A stretch of DNA of 64,000 nt from Candidatus Kapaibacterium sp. (GCA_013414795.1 CP058732.1:546501-610500), one strand, 5' to 3'. Shown: positions 32,401 through 48,000, numbered from the stretch's first letter. Numbers and translations: made by a program. The notes: a model not told the origin generated them from the sequence alone.

Positions 32401-35400
32401 CAAGACATTCAAAAAGTGCGAATAGGATTAGAGCCTACCTATAAGGAATTGAAACATTGAAAATTTAAAAAAATTCCAAGCAATATATAAAGATTAGAGC
32501 CTACCTATAAGGAATTGAAACCTTTGCTTGGTCCACAAGGTATCGGAAAAACCACTAGATTAGAGCCTACCTATAAGGAATTGAAACAAAAATATGACGA
32601 AAAAACGCGGGGACTGGAAATCCGGATTAGAGCCTACCTATAAGGAATTGAAACCCTCAAACAATACACCTGAAGTGTTTTCGAAAATCGGATTAGAGCC
32701 TACCTATAAGGAATTGAAACATTGCACTTTTGATGGGTTCAAGCACACCTAACCAAGATTAGAGCCTACCTATAAGGAATTGAAACCTCGCTTTCCAAGG
32801 AATGTCGGCACAGAACCATTTAGATTAGAGCCTACCTATAAGGAATTGAAACGAGAAACTCCGACCCCTCGCTTCAAAAGCCGAAGAGGATTAGAGCCTA
32901 CCTATAAGGAATTGAAACTAGTGTCGCCGAATCTCACCGTCTATAAATTCATAGGATTAGAGCCTACCTATAAGGAATTGAAACTTTGTTTAACTATTTT
33001 GAGGAAATATGAAAATAATTGATTAGAGCCTACCTATAAGGAATTGAAACCAGATTGATAAAATCATTAAAACAGTGGTCTGTGGGATTAGAGCCTACCT
33101 ATAAGGAATTGAAACCAGAATTTGACTTTTCAAGACACTCTTTGGGGATAGGATTAGAGCCTACCTATAAGGAATTGAAACCAAGACGAAAATGGAATTA
33201 GTAGTTGAGAGCAAGCCAGATTAGAGCCTACCTATAAGGAATTGAAACATTGGCAACAAAGAGGCTGTGGGGTTGTGGGCTTGGGATTAGAGCCTACCTA
33301 TAAGGAATTGAAACCCTTTTTTCTCTTCAATATCAAACAAACTTTCAACAGATTAGAGCCTACCTATAAGGAATTGAAACTCTTGTATAAAAAAACTAAA
33401 CAATAAACGCACAAAAGATTAGAGCCTACCTATAAGGAATTGAAACTGTTATTACTCGACCACGTAATTGAAGATATCAAAAGATTAGAGCCTACCTATA
33501 AGGAATTGAAACTCCTGGACGGTTATGGTCGTTGCGACCGGGAAATCAAGATTAGAGCCTACCTATAAGGAATTGAAACACGACATTAACGCCTCTTTTT
33601 ACGACCGCTTTTTGGGATTAGAGCCTACCTATAAGGAATTGAAACTAAAATATGGCTCGCCTTCGATTAGATTGCCAGCAGGATTAGAGCCTACCTATAA
33701 GGAATTGAAACTAAGCCATTTTAAGGGGTAAATTTTGAGGATAAATGGATTAGAGCCTACCTATAAGGAATTGAAACTCTAGAATCCATTCTCGAAAAGC
33801 CAATTCAAGATAAGATTAGAGCCTACCTATAAGGAATTGAAACTTCCAATGCTAATTCAGAAAGGATATTCAACGAAGCGATTAGAGCCTACCTATAAGG
33901 AATTGAAACACTGCTTCCGACGCTCCAATACAAATGTATACTTGGATTAGAGCCTACCTATAAGGAATTGAAACTTTTTGAAAAACAAATATTGGAGATG
34001 ACTATGGGAGGATTAGAGCCTACCTATAAGGAATTGAAACCCTCAAACCTCATCGATTAGGTGGGCGCGTCTACTTGATTAGAGCCTACCTATAAGGAAT
34101 TGAAACTTCCGAACGATGGTTGGTTTTGCGAGATTGGTGTATGATTAGAGCCTACCTATAAGGAATTGAAACGAGGAAGTGCTTGGGGTTAGCCCCGATG
34201 ATACACAAGATTAGAGCCTACCTATAAGGAATTGAAACAAATATTGATTATTTTTTCGTAAATCACTTGTAACGGATTAGAGCCTACCTATAAGGAATTG
34301 AAACTACGCATTCAAATTCCAAATCTCAAATTTTTGCCCGATTAGAGCCTACCTATAAGGAATTGAAACATTGCCCCTTCGATTTTCCAACATTTCACTG
34401 CTCGGATTAGAGCCTACCTATAAGGAATTGAAACTCCATTCTATTGTTTTTATTCTGGCTTTTCGACCAGGATTAGAGCCTACCTATAAGGAATTGAAAC
34501 ACTTGCACCTCTAATCTTTTAAGCCTCTCATTCTGGATTAGAGCCTACCTATAAGGAATTGAAACTATTGATGGAGACCATTCTTACGAAGCGTTTAAAT
34601 TGATTAGAGCCTACCTATAAGGAATTGAAACTGCTTATTTTAATTATAATAGCGGCACTGGAATTGGGATTAGAGCCTACCTATAAGGAATTGAAACTCT
34701 TATCAATCGCTCTATCAAACTGCTCGGCATTATTGATTAGAGCCTACCTATAAGGAATTGAAACTGCCGAACTTCTATAACCATTTCGCCATTATATTCG
34801 GATTAGAGCCTACCTATAAGGAATTGAAACGTATGCTGTCTTTGGTATTGTTGATTGCCTGTGTAGGATTAGAGCCTACCTATAAGGAATTGAAACCCTT
34901 TTTGGGTAATCGTGATTGTATCTCGAATGATTGATTAGAGCCTACCTATAAGGAATTGAAACTAATCGCAGTGACACCATCCATCGACTCGCCTAATAGA
35001 TTAGAGCCTACCTATAAGGAATTGAAACTGCTATTGGCTTCCGAGGTGTTAGTTTCACCGAAGCGATTAGAGCCTACCTATAAGGAATTGAAACTTTACC
35101 AACAAGTGGAGTTACAGCGGGGCAAAAATTGATTAGAGCCTACCTATAAGGAATTGAAACCAAGGTAATTTCTGCCAACTTTTTTGTATCCTTTTGCGAT
35201 TAGAGCCTACCTATAAGGAATTGAAACATTCGCTTGCTGAACTCCTGATACAACAGGCTCCGCGATTAGAGCCTACCTATAAGGAATTGAAACTATCGCA
35301 TAAATTCCAGAACAAAATGCGAGTTTCGTGATTAGAGCCTACCTATAAGGAATTGAAACCCTGATAATGATGGCTTTGAAAGATGGGAAAAAATTGATTA

Positions 35401-38042
35401 GAGCCTACCTATAAGGAATTGAAACATACTTCGAGAGTCTCAAATTCAGAACCAAATTGATGATTAGAGCCTACCTATAAGGAATTGAAACTCTGCCATA
35501 AATGGTAAATATGTGAATGTTTAAAAAGGATTAGAGCCTACCTATAAGGAATTGAAACTGCAAAAATACGAAAAAGATATTCTTAAGACCCTTGGATTAG
35601 AGCCTACCTATAAGGAATTGAAACTCAATTTTGGTTTTTAGTTCGGTGATTGACTCCATAGATTAGAGCCTACCTATAAGGAATTGAAACGTGAAATTCT
35701 CCATCCCGTGTTGAAAATTCTCATACGATTAGAGCCTACCTATAAGGAATTGAAACTAACCTCGATCTGAAAGCGCCTTGAAAAATTTCCTGAGATTAGA
35801 GCCTACCTATAAGGAATTGAAACATAGGTTCCAAGTCGAAACCGAAACTCAGACATATGGATTAGAGCCTACCTATAAGGAATTGAAACACTGTTTCGCC
35901 ACCGATTTCGCTCTTTTTCGCCAGGATTAGAGCCTACCTATAAGGAATTGAAACCCATGCAAAAAAACGAAAGATTCTTCAAAATGGACGGATTAGAGCC
36001 TACCTATAAGGAATTGAAACTGCGATATAAAAGGTTTGAACTTTGATAAATTGCAAGATTAGAGCCTACCTATAAGGAATTGAAACCCATGCAAAAAAAC
36101 GAAAGATTCTTCAAAATGGACGGATTAGAGCCTACCTATAAGGAATTGAAACCCTTGTGAATTGTGTTTATCATTTATCCTCAAAATTGATTAGAGCCTA
36201 CCTATAAGGAATTGAAACCGAAAAATTCAAAATATTTTGCTTAAACAACAACGAGATTAGAGCCTACCTATAAGGAATTGAAACAAATCTTAAAGACCTT
36301 TTTAAACTGGGCGGTTTCAAGATTAGAGCCTACCTATAAGGAATTGAAACACGAAAAAATAATCAATATTTTAATGGATATCGACGGATTAGAGCCTACC
36401 TATAAGGAATTGAAACTCCTTGACGACGGCTCTTATCCAGTGGATTTAACCGGATTAGAGCCTACCTATAAGGAATTGAAACAAAGTAATGTTTTTGAGG
36501 AGGATAACGATGACAGGAGATTAGAGCCTACCTATAAGGAATTGAAACACGACATTAACGCCTCTTTTTACGACCGCTTTTTGGGATTAGAGCCTACCTA
36601 TAAGGAATTGAAACTGGGATTTGAGAATTTCGACCCTCAAACCATCGATAGATTAGAGCCTACCTATAAGGAATTGAAACTCGTAACTGGATAAGAATTC
36701 CTCGATTGAAACTGAGAGGGATTAGAGCCTACCTATAAGGAATTGAAACCCTGATAATGATGGCTTTGAAAGATGGGAAAAAATTGATTAGAGCCTACCT
36801 ATAAGGAATTGAAACAAAAATCAAAAAGTAAAATAAAGTTTATCGAAATCCGATTAGAGCCTACCTATAAGGAATTGAAACGAAACCTTCATCAACATCA
36901 ATCAATTTGGAGTCGTCGGATTAGAGCCTACCTATAAGGAATTGAAACCAACCCGGGTTAAGGCTCAGGAAATGAGAAAAATATGATTAGAGCCTACCTA
37001 TAAGGAATTGAAACGAATGTTCCGCAGTCAATGTTCGACACATCAATTGTGATTAGAGCCTACCTATAAGGAATTGAAACACCTGCCGATGAATTTTTTT
37101 CGTTCGTCGGCACTCGGATTAGAGCCTACCTATAAGGAATTGAAACAGAGCAACATCATTTTTGATATCTTCGATTACGTGGGATTAGAGCCTACCTATA
37201 AGGAATTGAAACAATAATGAAATTCTTAATTCTTTAAAACAGTTTCAGGATTAGAGCCTACCTATAAGGAATTGAAACTCTGAATAATGCCATCAGAAAC
37301 GGCGAAAAGCCAATGATTAGAGCCTACCTATAAGGAATTGAAACAAAGTCGGTTTATAGGAAAAGGGTGGCTTAAATAGAGATTAGAGCCTACCTATAAG
37401 GAATTGAAACTCTTTTGCACGCCGTAACTCCGATTTTTCTCTTTTGAGATTAGAGCCTACCTATAAGGAATTGAAACTTTTGTTCAAAGAAAAGATAAAT
37501 GTTTCAGATGTAAAGATTAGAGCCTACCTATAAGGAATTGAAACCCAGTTGGAAGTGCATATTGTTATGCAGGACATTACTGATTAGAGCCTACCTATAA
37601 GGAATTGAAACACAAAATCGGAGTAGATGGGCAACAAGTCGCAGAAGGATTAGAGCCTACCTATAAGGAATTGAAACACTCATTTACAACGACATCAGTT
37701 TGTCCCTTTGGGGGATTAGAGCCTACCTATAAGGAATTGAAACATTTTAAAACCCCTTCGAACGATTTGAATTTGAAGGATTAGAGCCTACCTATAAGGA
37801 ATTGAAACTGCACCAAATTAATTACATTATTATAATTGTTTTATGATTAGAGCCTACCTATAAGGAATTGAAACTTATTTAACAAATGACCACGCCATTT
37901 AACAAATTTAGATTAGAGCCTACCTATAAGGAATTGAAACAATATAACGGAGAACACGCTAAAAAGCATAATCGAGGGATTAGAGCCTACCTATAAGGAA
38001 TTGAAACGAAATGATGAACACGTGGGATTATACGAGTATAAA

Positions 38043-38107
38043 GATTAGAGCCTGAGATTGCAAAAAAGAGATTGGAAAATGGAAACTGGGGATTATACGA
38101 GTATAAA
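38043..38107 (+). repeat. Broken CRISPR repeat with partial duplication of a spacer tail
   Basis: Only the first 11 nt of a repeat (GATTAGAGCCT, 38043-38053) remain; the other 19 nt are replaced by about 36 nt of unrelated sequence. An 18-nt copy of the preceding spacer's end (GGATTATACGAGTATAAA) then occurs directly before the next full repeat at 38108. The joint looks like slippage or recombination between two copies. The unit cannot give a normal crRNA. Confidence 0.85.
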
Positions 38108-41100
38108 GATTAGAGCCTACCTATAAGGAATTGAAACTACGCATTCAAATTCCAAATCTCAAATTTTTGCCCCGATTAGAGCCTACCTATAAGGAATTGA
38201 AACCCGATAATAGGATTTGTCAATGGATTAAGAACAAAAGATTAGAGCCTACCTATAAGGAATTGAAACACTTTATCTGGCAAATTGTTGCGGAAATTGC
38301 TGTAAGATTAGAGCCTACCTATAAGGAATTGAAACATATTTTACCGCAATGATAACAACGTAACTTAATCGGATTAGAGCCTACCTATAAGGAATTGAAA
38401 CTACATTTGCAACTGTGCTTCGTTGTTTCGATAGAAAGATTAGAGCCTACCTATAAGGAATTGAAACTATCGATTGTGGAACATTTTAGGAGAATAAAAT
38501 GCGATTAGAGCCTACCTATAAGGAATTGAAACCCTCACCAATTGTTCGACTTTTTCGTCAAAAACCTTGATTAGAGCCTACCTATAAGGAATTGAAACTT
38601 GAGATTAAGAGACAAGGCTTACCCGCTCGCAGATAGATTAGAGCCTACCTATAAGGAATTGAAACTGGAAAAATATGAACTTTTCTTCGCCTAAAAATAT
38701 CGATTAGAGCCTACCTATAAGGAATTGAAACGATTTAAGTATTTGTTATGCTTTCCCGCAGAATGAGTGATTAGAGCCTACCTATAAGGAATTGAAACAT
38801 TTCAGCAATTTCCTCCTGCGTCGGAGCGGTTTTTGATTAGAGCCTACCTATAAGGAATTGAAACATTACGAGGATATAATGAATGCAGCGGATGAACTTT
38901 GATTAGAGCCTACCTATAAGGAATTGAAACCTTCCGTACCGTTTTTCAATCTGGATGCAATGAATTGATTAGAGCCTACCTATAAGGAATTGAAACTGGA
39001 AAGACGGCGGGGGGCGGATTGGAACCCAGAGAGAGATTAGAGCCTACCTATAAGGAATTGAAACGATATTCCCCCGTGTTTGGATTTTTTAGTGCCATTA
39101 CGATTAGAGCCTACCTATAAGGAATTGAAACGATTTTCTACATTAGCTGTTTCGCCACCGATTTCGCGATTAGAGCCTACCTATAAGGAATTGAAACTCG
39201 TATTCCAATGTCGATACCTCGAAGGTTTTTGGGATTAGAGCCTACCTATAAGGAATTGAAACTTGAAAAACAGAAGGAAAAACTTCTTGCAAAACTACGA
39301 TTAGAGCCTACCTATAAGGAATTGAAACTATTTCCTTATAAACAAAGGAGTTAGAAATGAAAAAAGATTAGAGCCTACCTATAAGGAATTGAAACGACCC
39401 TATGCAACATTCCTGGCTATATGAATTACTTGATTAGAGCCTACCTATAAGGAATTGAAACCCCGAACTTCTGGATGTTTTTCCATCCAAAGCCGATGGA
39501 TTAGAGCCTACCTATAAGGAATTGAAACAAGTTTGGAGCCACCAAAGAGCCAGAACCTCGAATTGATTAGAGCCTACCTATAAGGAATTGAAACTTTGCT
39601 TCATCTACACTTAATCCTGCTTGCATAAAGATTAGAGCCTACCTATAAGGAATTGAAACCCCGAACTTCTGGATGTTTTTCCATCCAAAGCCGATGGATT
39701 AGAGCCTACCTATAAGGAATTGAAACAAAGAACTGGGTATGCCATTAAAAGAAGCATTCAAGATTAGAGCCTACCTATAAGGAATTGAAACTTGTCACCC
39801 TATGTTCAATTCGATACCACAGCAGTAGATTAGAGCCTACCTATAAGGAATTGAAACTGCTTTTTCGGATGAAAACATTTGCGAATACCATCCGATTAGA
39901 GCCTACCTATAAGGAATTGAAACCAGAAAAAGATTTCCAATCCAGAAACAATTCTTCAGATTAGAGCCTACCTATAAGGAATTGAAACCTCGTATCCACC
40001 ACCAGAGCACCGCTATCGACGATGGATTAGAGCCTACCTATAAGGAATTGAAACAAGGAAATTTTGAAAAATTATACAGAAAAAATTGACAGATTAGAGC
40101 CTACCTATAAGGAATTGAAACATGGTAAACTCGCAGAAACCTTCCACCCATTTAAGGGATTAGAGCCTACCTATAAGGAATTGAAACATTTTATTCCGAA
40201 CAAGTTTTATGTCTTCTCGTCTAAGATTAGAGCCTACCTATAAGGAATTGAAACTCCAGGTCGATATTCTTTGCTAACAGGTTGTGTTTGGATTAGAGCC
40301 TACCTATAAGGAATTGAAACACGATTTGAACTCGAAGAGAAGGGGTTAGGAATTTGATTAGAGCCTACCTATAAGGAATTGAAACGACCCTATGCAACAT
40401 TCCTGGCTATATGAATTACTTGATTAGAGCCTACCTATAAGGAATTGAAACTTGGCAATCTTTTTGGTTCAGATGATGAGAAAAAAGCGATTAGAGCCTA
40501 CCTATAAGGAATTGAAACTCTGGGCAAAGAACTGATAAACACTGCTTGCAAGGGATTAGAGCCTACCTATAAGGAATTGAAACTTCGCAAGACAAAATTC
40601 AATCTAAAAGGTATCGACCGATTAGAGCCTACCTATAAGGAATTGAAACTTTGCAGCTTTAACATTGGATTAAAATAATGAAAGTGATTAGAGCCTACCT
40701 ATAAGGAATTGAAACACCAAAATCCATCAGGTTTGTTCCGGCACAGTGATAAGATTAGAGCCTACCTATAAGGAATTGAAACTCGGGAGAAAAAGCTATA
40801 CTGAGCGTGGTAATGTAATGATTAGAGCCTACCTATAAGGAATTGAAACTTCTATGGATTTTTGGTAATCATAAACCTGAAATTAGATTAGAGCCTACCT
40901 ATAAGGAATTGAAACCTCAGACCACTGGAACAGTTCTGGGGTATGCTCTTGGATTAGAGCCTACCTATAAGGAATTGAAACTTGAATACTGGCAGAAGGT
41001 GTTTGCTATCCTCGGCAAGATTAGAGCCTACCTATAAGGAATTGAAACAGTTTCGAGGTGCAAGAAAGCGACATCGTCGAAACAGATTAGAGCCTACCTA

Positions 41101-41675
41101 TAAGGAATTGAAACCCCGAAAACAAAATCGAAACGCTGATTCACGAGGTGGATTAGAGCCTACCTATAAGGAATTGAAACTTTAGAGCAAATTCGAGGTT
41201 CTGGTTCTTTGGTGGGATTAGAGCCTACCTATAAGGAATTGAAACAGATTTTGAGTGGCTTTCCAAAAGCAATAATATTGAGATTAGAGCCTACCTATAA
41301 GGAATTGAAACTCTTGTATAAAAAAACTAAACAATAAACGCACAAAAGATTAGAGCCTACCTATAAGGAATTGAAACCTCCCTTGATTTTTTAAACCATT
41401 TTAACTTTATTTGATTAGAGCCTACCTATAAGGAATTGAAACTAGAGCCAAATGATTGCATATTTGCAATGGACACAAGATTAGAGCCTACCTATAAGGA
41501 ATTGAAACACGCTATACAAAGGAGGCAAAAATGAGCCCAGAACGATTAGAGCCTACCTATAAGGAATTGAAACCCGTAGTTACTTCCGTTTCACCATAAG
41601 CAAGTTTTGGATTAGAGCCTACCTATAAGGAATTGAAACAAAATAGGTGATTATTCCCCGTTGCGTCCGATTTCC

Positions 41676-42071
41676 GATTAGAGCCTACCTATAAGGAATT
41701 GAAACAAATCAAACGGCGCATATGTTTGCAAGGTAAATCTTGATTAGAGCCTACCTATAAGGAATTGAAACTTGTTGTTTTTCATTTTACGCCTCCTTTT
41801 CAATTTGGATTAGAGCCTACCTATAAGGAATTGAAACGTAAAAAAAAATATTTAGTAAAGGATAAAGAAGAAGGATTAGAGCCTACCTATAAGGAATTGA
41901 AACAAATCAAACGGCGCATATGTTTGCAAGGTAAATCTTGATTAGAGCCTACCTATAAGGAATTGAAACTTGTTGTTTTTCATTTTACGCCTCCTTTTCA
42001 ATTTGGATTAGAGCCTACCTATAAGGAATTGAAACGTAAAAAAAAATATTTAGTAAAGGATAAAGAAGAAG
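41676..42071 (+). repeat. Tandem duplication of three repeat-spacer units
   Basis: The 198-bp segment 41676-41873 is followed directly by an identical copy, 41874-42071. Three spacers are repeated in the same order: those starting AAATCAAACGGCG, TTGTTGTTTTTC and GTAAAAAAAAA. This indicates unequal crossing-over within the array or replication slippage. Confidence 0.9.
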
Positions 42072-45000
42072 GATTAGAGCCTACCTATAAGGAATTGAAA
42101 CACTGGGGAGAAGTTAGAGCGACATGTACACGCAAAGAGATTAGAGCCTACCTATAAGGAATTGAAACTTTTTTTAACCTTCAATTTTTCTTTAATTCTT
42201 TGTGATTAGAGCCTACCTATAAGGAATTGAAACTTCTGGCATTGGCGATTGGGTTTTAGATTGTTTTGGGATTAGAGCCTACCTATAAGGAATTGAAACC
42301 TTTGTTCTCAATCTTTTCTAATGCCCGATACATCGGATTAGAGCCTACCTATAAGGAATTGAAACTAAGACGAAAATGGAATTAGTAGTTGAGAGCAAGC
42401 CAGATTAGAGCCTACCTATAAGGAATTGAAACATTTTAATTGTCCATTTTCAATGGTTAACAGTTTCAGATTAGAGCCTACCTATAAGGAATTGAAACCT
42501 GGAACTAAAACTAAACCCGCAAATCCAGTTGTTGGATTAGAGCCTACCTATAAGGAATTGAAACTTGTTGCTTTGTTGATTCCTGTGTAAAATGGGTGCG
42601 ATTAGAGCCTACCTATAAGGAATTGAAACTTTGGGTAACAATCCAGTATGGAATTTGTTAATAGGATTAGAGCCTACCTATAAGGAATTGAAACCTATCG
42701 GCGTGGCTTTGGTTGTTTTATCGGTCTTAAGATTAGAGCCTACCTATAAGGAATTGAAACCCGTAAAAAGCCGAAAAAGTCGTAATTCGCTTGTAAGATT
42801 AGAGCCTACCTATAAGGAATTGAAACCCGAAGAAGGATAGGTTTAGATTATTCAGAATCACTGATTAGAGCCTACCTATAAGGAATTGAAACAAGGAAAT
42901 AGTAAAAATTGACATTGATTTAGACAAGGATTAGAGCCTACCTATAAGGAATTGAAACTTGAAATAAAATCTACTGGTAGGAATATTGAAGCAGGATTAG
43001 AGCCTACCTATAAGGAATTGAAACAAAGTAAAGAAAGCCGTTGCAACAGCATTGACTACGATTAGAGCCTACCTATAAGGAATTGAAACGGAGTAATTGA
43101 TGGGCGAGCAGAGCGAAGAAAAGTGGATTAGAGCCTACCTATAAGGAATTGAAACATAATAAAACGGTAACCTTTTTCAAATGCTTCATTAGATTAGAGC
43201 CTACCTATAAGGAATTGAAACTTGCTAAATCATTTGTGCTCGTATCTTTGTTTTTCGATTAGAGCCTACCTATAAGGAATTGAAACCCGTCCCCTCTTTA
43301 AATTTCAAAAGATTATTTACAGATTAGAGCCTACCTATAAGGAATTGAAACTTTTGTTGTGTAATCTCATTCCTAATCGTTGCTTTACGATTAGAGCCTA
43401 CCTATAAGGAATTGAAACCCTTCATTAGTTCTGAAATAAACTTTTCTCTAAACGGATTAGAGCCTACCTATAAGGAATTGAAACTCATAAAGGAATGTAT
43501 ACGGGTCAAATGGGGTTACAGGATTAGAGCCTACCTATAAGGAATTGAAACCACCCCTGGTGGAAAGATTTTTGGGAAACTTATCCCGATTAGAGCCTAC
43601 CTATAAGGAATTGAAACCCGGGTCAATGTCTGTTATGCCACCGCGGATTTTAAGATTAGAGCCTACCTATAAGGAATTGAAACCTTCGAAAAATCTTGTA
43701 ACGAGGCGAGTAAATTCAAGATTAGAGCCTACCTATAAGGAATTGAAACAAACGTAAAGCATTGGAAACATCAGATTCGATAGCCGATTAGAGCCTACCT
43801 ATAAGGAATTGAAACGAATCTCAACAGAAGAAGCAAAGAAAATTCCGCTGGGATTAGAGCCTACCTATAAGGAATTGAAACACATAATCTACAAGGTTTT
43901 TGGCAAACCAGAACCCGATTAGAGCCTACCTATAAGGAATTGAAACTGAGAATGATGGTAATGGGGAGAAACTATGAATATCGATTAGAGCCTACCTATA
44001 AGGAATTGAAACTGGAAATCCGTCGCATTTGCTGGGATTATCATCAAGAGATTAGAGCCTACCTATAAGGAATTGAAACTAGCGGTTTCGTCTTTGATAA
44101 GCATTGCATCAATACGATTAGAGCCTACCTATAAGGAATTGAAACACATTGATGTTGAAAATATTTTCTGGATATGAATAGGATTAGAGCCTACCTATAA
44201 GGAATTGAAACCAAGTGTTGTGTTGTTAGCGTTGTCTCTTTTGATTGGATTAGAGCCTACCTATAAGGAATTGAAACATTGAATTGCCAACTACAATCAG
44301 AGGGATATTTTCGATTAGAGCCTACCTATAAGGAATTGAAACAAAACCAGGGCAACAGAAATTACGACCGAGGCAATCGATTAGAGCCTACCTATAAGGA
44401 ATTGAAACCAGTTGTGAAAAGATATAGATTGAAATTTGGAGCCAGATTAGAGCCTACCTATAAGGAATTGAAACCAGCACTCTGTCAAGAATGATTTTTT
44501 TGTTTTCAATGATTAGAGCCTACCTATAAGGAATTGAAACAGATTCTTTGCGACTAATCTAGAAAACAACGAAATTGGATTAGAGCCTACCTATAAGGAA
44601 TTGAAACACGGAAAACAAAATCCTTTGGAATACTCTGATTTTGGATTAGAGCCTACCTATAAGGAATTGAAACTGATGGATACAATCTCGGTCTTATCAA
44701 CGATATTAGGATTAGAGCCTACCTATAAGGAATTGAAACCTTTTTTTTTAAGTTTGATTTTTAAGCTGTTAATTAGATTAGAGCCTACCTATAAGGAATT
44801 GAAACATGGAAAAGTGATAAAAGAGATGGACTATCCAATTTGATTAGAGCCTACCTATAAGGAATTGAAACTTTTAACGCGGAAGAAAATTCTCAATCGT
44901 TCTAAAATGATTAGAGCCTACCTATAAGGAATTGAAACTGTTAAAACAACAAAAGGAGGATTGAAATGGCAATATGATTAGAGCCTACCTATAAGGAATT

Positions 45001-48000
45001 GAAACTTCTGGCTTTTCGACCAGAAAGTAATGAAAGAAATAGGATTAGAGCCTACCTATAAGGAATTGAAACATAAAATATATTGAAGAGCCAAAGTTCA
45101 AATTTAAAGATTAGAGCCTACCTATAAGGAATTGAAACTATCCTCTTTTGTTCGTAGAGTTTTTCGGTTTCAATGATTAGAGCCTACCTATAAGGAATTG
45201 AAACCTCGTATTCACTGATTGAAACATCGTTTTGCACCAAGATTAGAGCCTACCTATAAGGAATTGAAACCAGACAATGATGTGCAGAACCTTAAAGCCG
45301 AGCAAGGATTAGAGCCTACCTATAAGGAATTGAAACCCGATAGAAGAGAAAGATGAGAGGCGTCGAGTAATGAGATTAGAGCCTACCTATAAGGAATTGA
45401 AACTGAAGAGCGTCGAAAGATGATGGAAAAGCAATTAGAGATTAGAGCCTACCTATAAGGAATTGAAACTTGGAGCGAGGTTTATGTTCCAAACAAATGG
45501 AATAGATTAGAGCCTACCTATAAGGAATTGAAACATTTAAATGGAATTAGAATAGAAGGGGCGGAGTTAGGATTAGAGCCTACCTATAAGGAATTGAAAC
45601 TTGTTTTAACTGGGGAGAAGTTAGGTCGACTTGTACGATTAGAGCCTACCTATAAGGAATTGAAACATGGATATTAAGTATGCACCCGATACAATTAAAA
45701 TAGATTAGAGCCTACCTATAAGGAATTGAAACTTTTGTTCAAAGAAAAGATAAATGTTTCAGATGTAAGATTAGAGCCTACCTATAAGGAATTGAAACAT
45801 GGATATTAAGTATGCACCCGATACAATTAAAATAGATTAGAGCCTACCTATAAGGAATTGAAACGTTTTAGACCCGTTTTGTGGGAGTGGTTCGACACTT
45901 GATTAGAGCCTACCTATAAGGAATTGAAACAAGTATTGTATAAACTAATTCAGAAACACTATGAGTGATTAGAGCCTACCTATAAGGAATTGAAACCTGG
46001 GATTGTAACTGGTAATGCCGAAGCAACAAAAGGATTAGAGCCTACCTATAAGGAATTGAAACGAGCAAAAAATGGAAAATCAAGCAATTCTTTTTGAGAT
46101 TAGAGCCTACCTATAAGGAATTGAAACTCAGAGTTTGATTTAAGATTTCTTTTAGATTATTACGATTAGAGCCTACCTATAAGGAATTGAAACATTCTAT
46201 GTCCTGTTCCTCGGCTATTTTAATCTTAAAGATTAGAGCCTACCTATAAGGAATTGAAACAAGACCAAACAACTGCTTCGCAAAATGGAATCTATGGATT
46301 AGAGCCTACCTATAAGGAATTGAAACTTGATTCGGAAGTAGAACAAAACATCGAAGAGAAAAGATTAGAGCCTACCTATAAGGAATTGAAACAGACTTTG
46401 CCAGCTAAATAAATTATTTGTTTCTTAGATTAGAGCCTACCTATAAGGAATTGAAACCAAGAATTTCCCTTTTTTTGTTGCAGAAAAACTTTAGATTAGA
46501 GCCTACCTATAAGGAATTGAAACGTTTTTTGCTATCGATTCAGCAAACCCTTCTAACGGATTAGAGCCTACCTATAAGGAATTGAAACTTCGCTTCTTCT
46601 AATTCTTTTGCCAGCGGAATTTTCGATTAGAGCCTACCTATAAGGAATTGAAACTAGTCTACGACCACGGGGAAATCTCACTGAGCCAGGGATTAGAGCC
46701 TACCTATAAGGAATTGAAACATCGTATCTCTGATGATGATAGTATCTTGCTTTTGAGATTAGAGCCTACCTATAAGGAATTGAAACAAAATTCGCTTGAA
46801 AAAGCCCTTAAAGAGGGAATGAGATTAGAGCCTACCTATAAGGAATTGAAACTCCAGAAGTTCTTGGAACTTTTCAAAATCATTTGAGATTAGAGCCTAC
46901 CTATAAGGAATTGAAACCGGAGCTAAACATTGGCGGCGACCATCGACCGCTGGATTAGAGCCTACCTATAAGGAATTGAAACTACTTACAGCACAGAAAA
47001 ATCTGGCATTCTGTATTTGATTAGAGCCTACCTATAAGGAATTGAAACTTTTTGTCTGCTTTAAAAACTGAATTAACTCACTTAGATTAGAGCCTACCTA
47101 TAAGGAATTGAAACAACTCAAACTCGTGTGAACCATAGCCAAGAAGAGTGGATTAGAGCCTACCTATAAGGAATTGAAACCCTTTTGGTGATTTCACTTC
47201 GAATGCAACAAATCGAGATTAGAGCCTACCTATAAGGAATTGAAACAGAATATCTTTTTCGTATTTTTGCATAAGTGTAATAGATTAGAGCCTACCTATA
47301 AGGAATTGAAACCAAAGTTTGTGATAGATGTTTCCTTGAAGGTTGGGGATTAGAGCCTACCTATAAGGAATTGAAACCATTATACCCAACCCCAACACCG
47401 TAGGAATAATTGGATTAGAGCCTACCTATAAGGAATTGAAACAAGTAACAACAGAATGCAAGTTTTCATTGCCTTGTGATTAGAGCCTACCTATAAGGAA
47501 TTGAAACTAAAAAAAAAATTAAAAATGCAAGAGTTTTTCGAGAGATTAGAGCCTACCTATAAGGAATTGAAACTCTGGTTTCGAACGGTAATGGAAGTAA
47601 TTCGAAGGGATTAGAGCCTACCTATAAGGAATTGAAACATTGATTGAAATCATCATAAGTTACTTCTGTCGCTTCGATTAGAGCCTACCTATAAGGAATT
47701 GAAACTTCAAAGGCATAAGATAAAGATTTTAAAAGGTTCAAGATTAGAGCCTACCTATAAGGAATTGAAACGTTATATACGACGGCAATTCTTCCCGATT
47801 CAGGAAAGATTAGAGCCTACCTATAAGGAATTGAAACATCGATAAGTTTCAAGTTACTCAAAGACTTGATTTTGATTAGAGCCTACCTATAAGGAATTGA
47901 AACACTTCTTTGCGAGGCTTTTCACTCAAAAGGTTCTTGGATTAGAGCCTACCTATAAGGAATTGAAACAAGAAGAGGATTGGCGGGCATTAGTTGAGAT

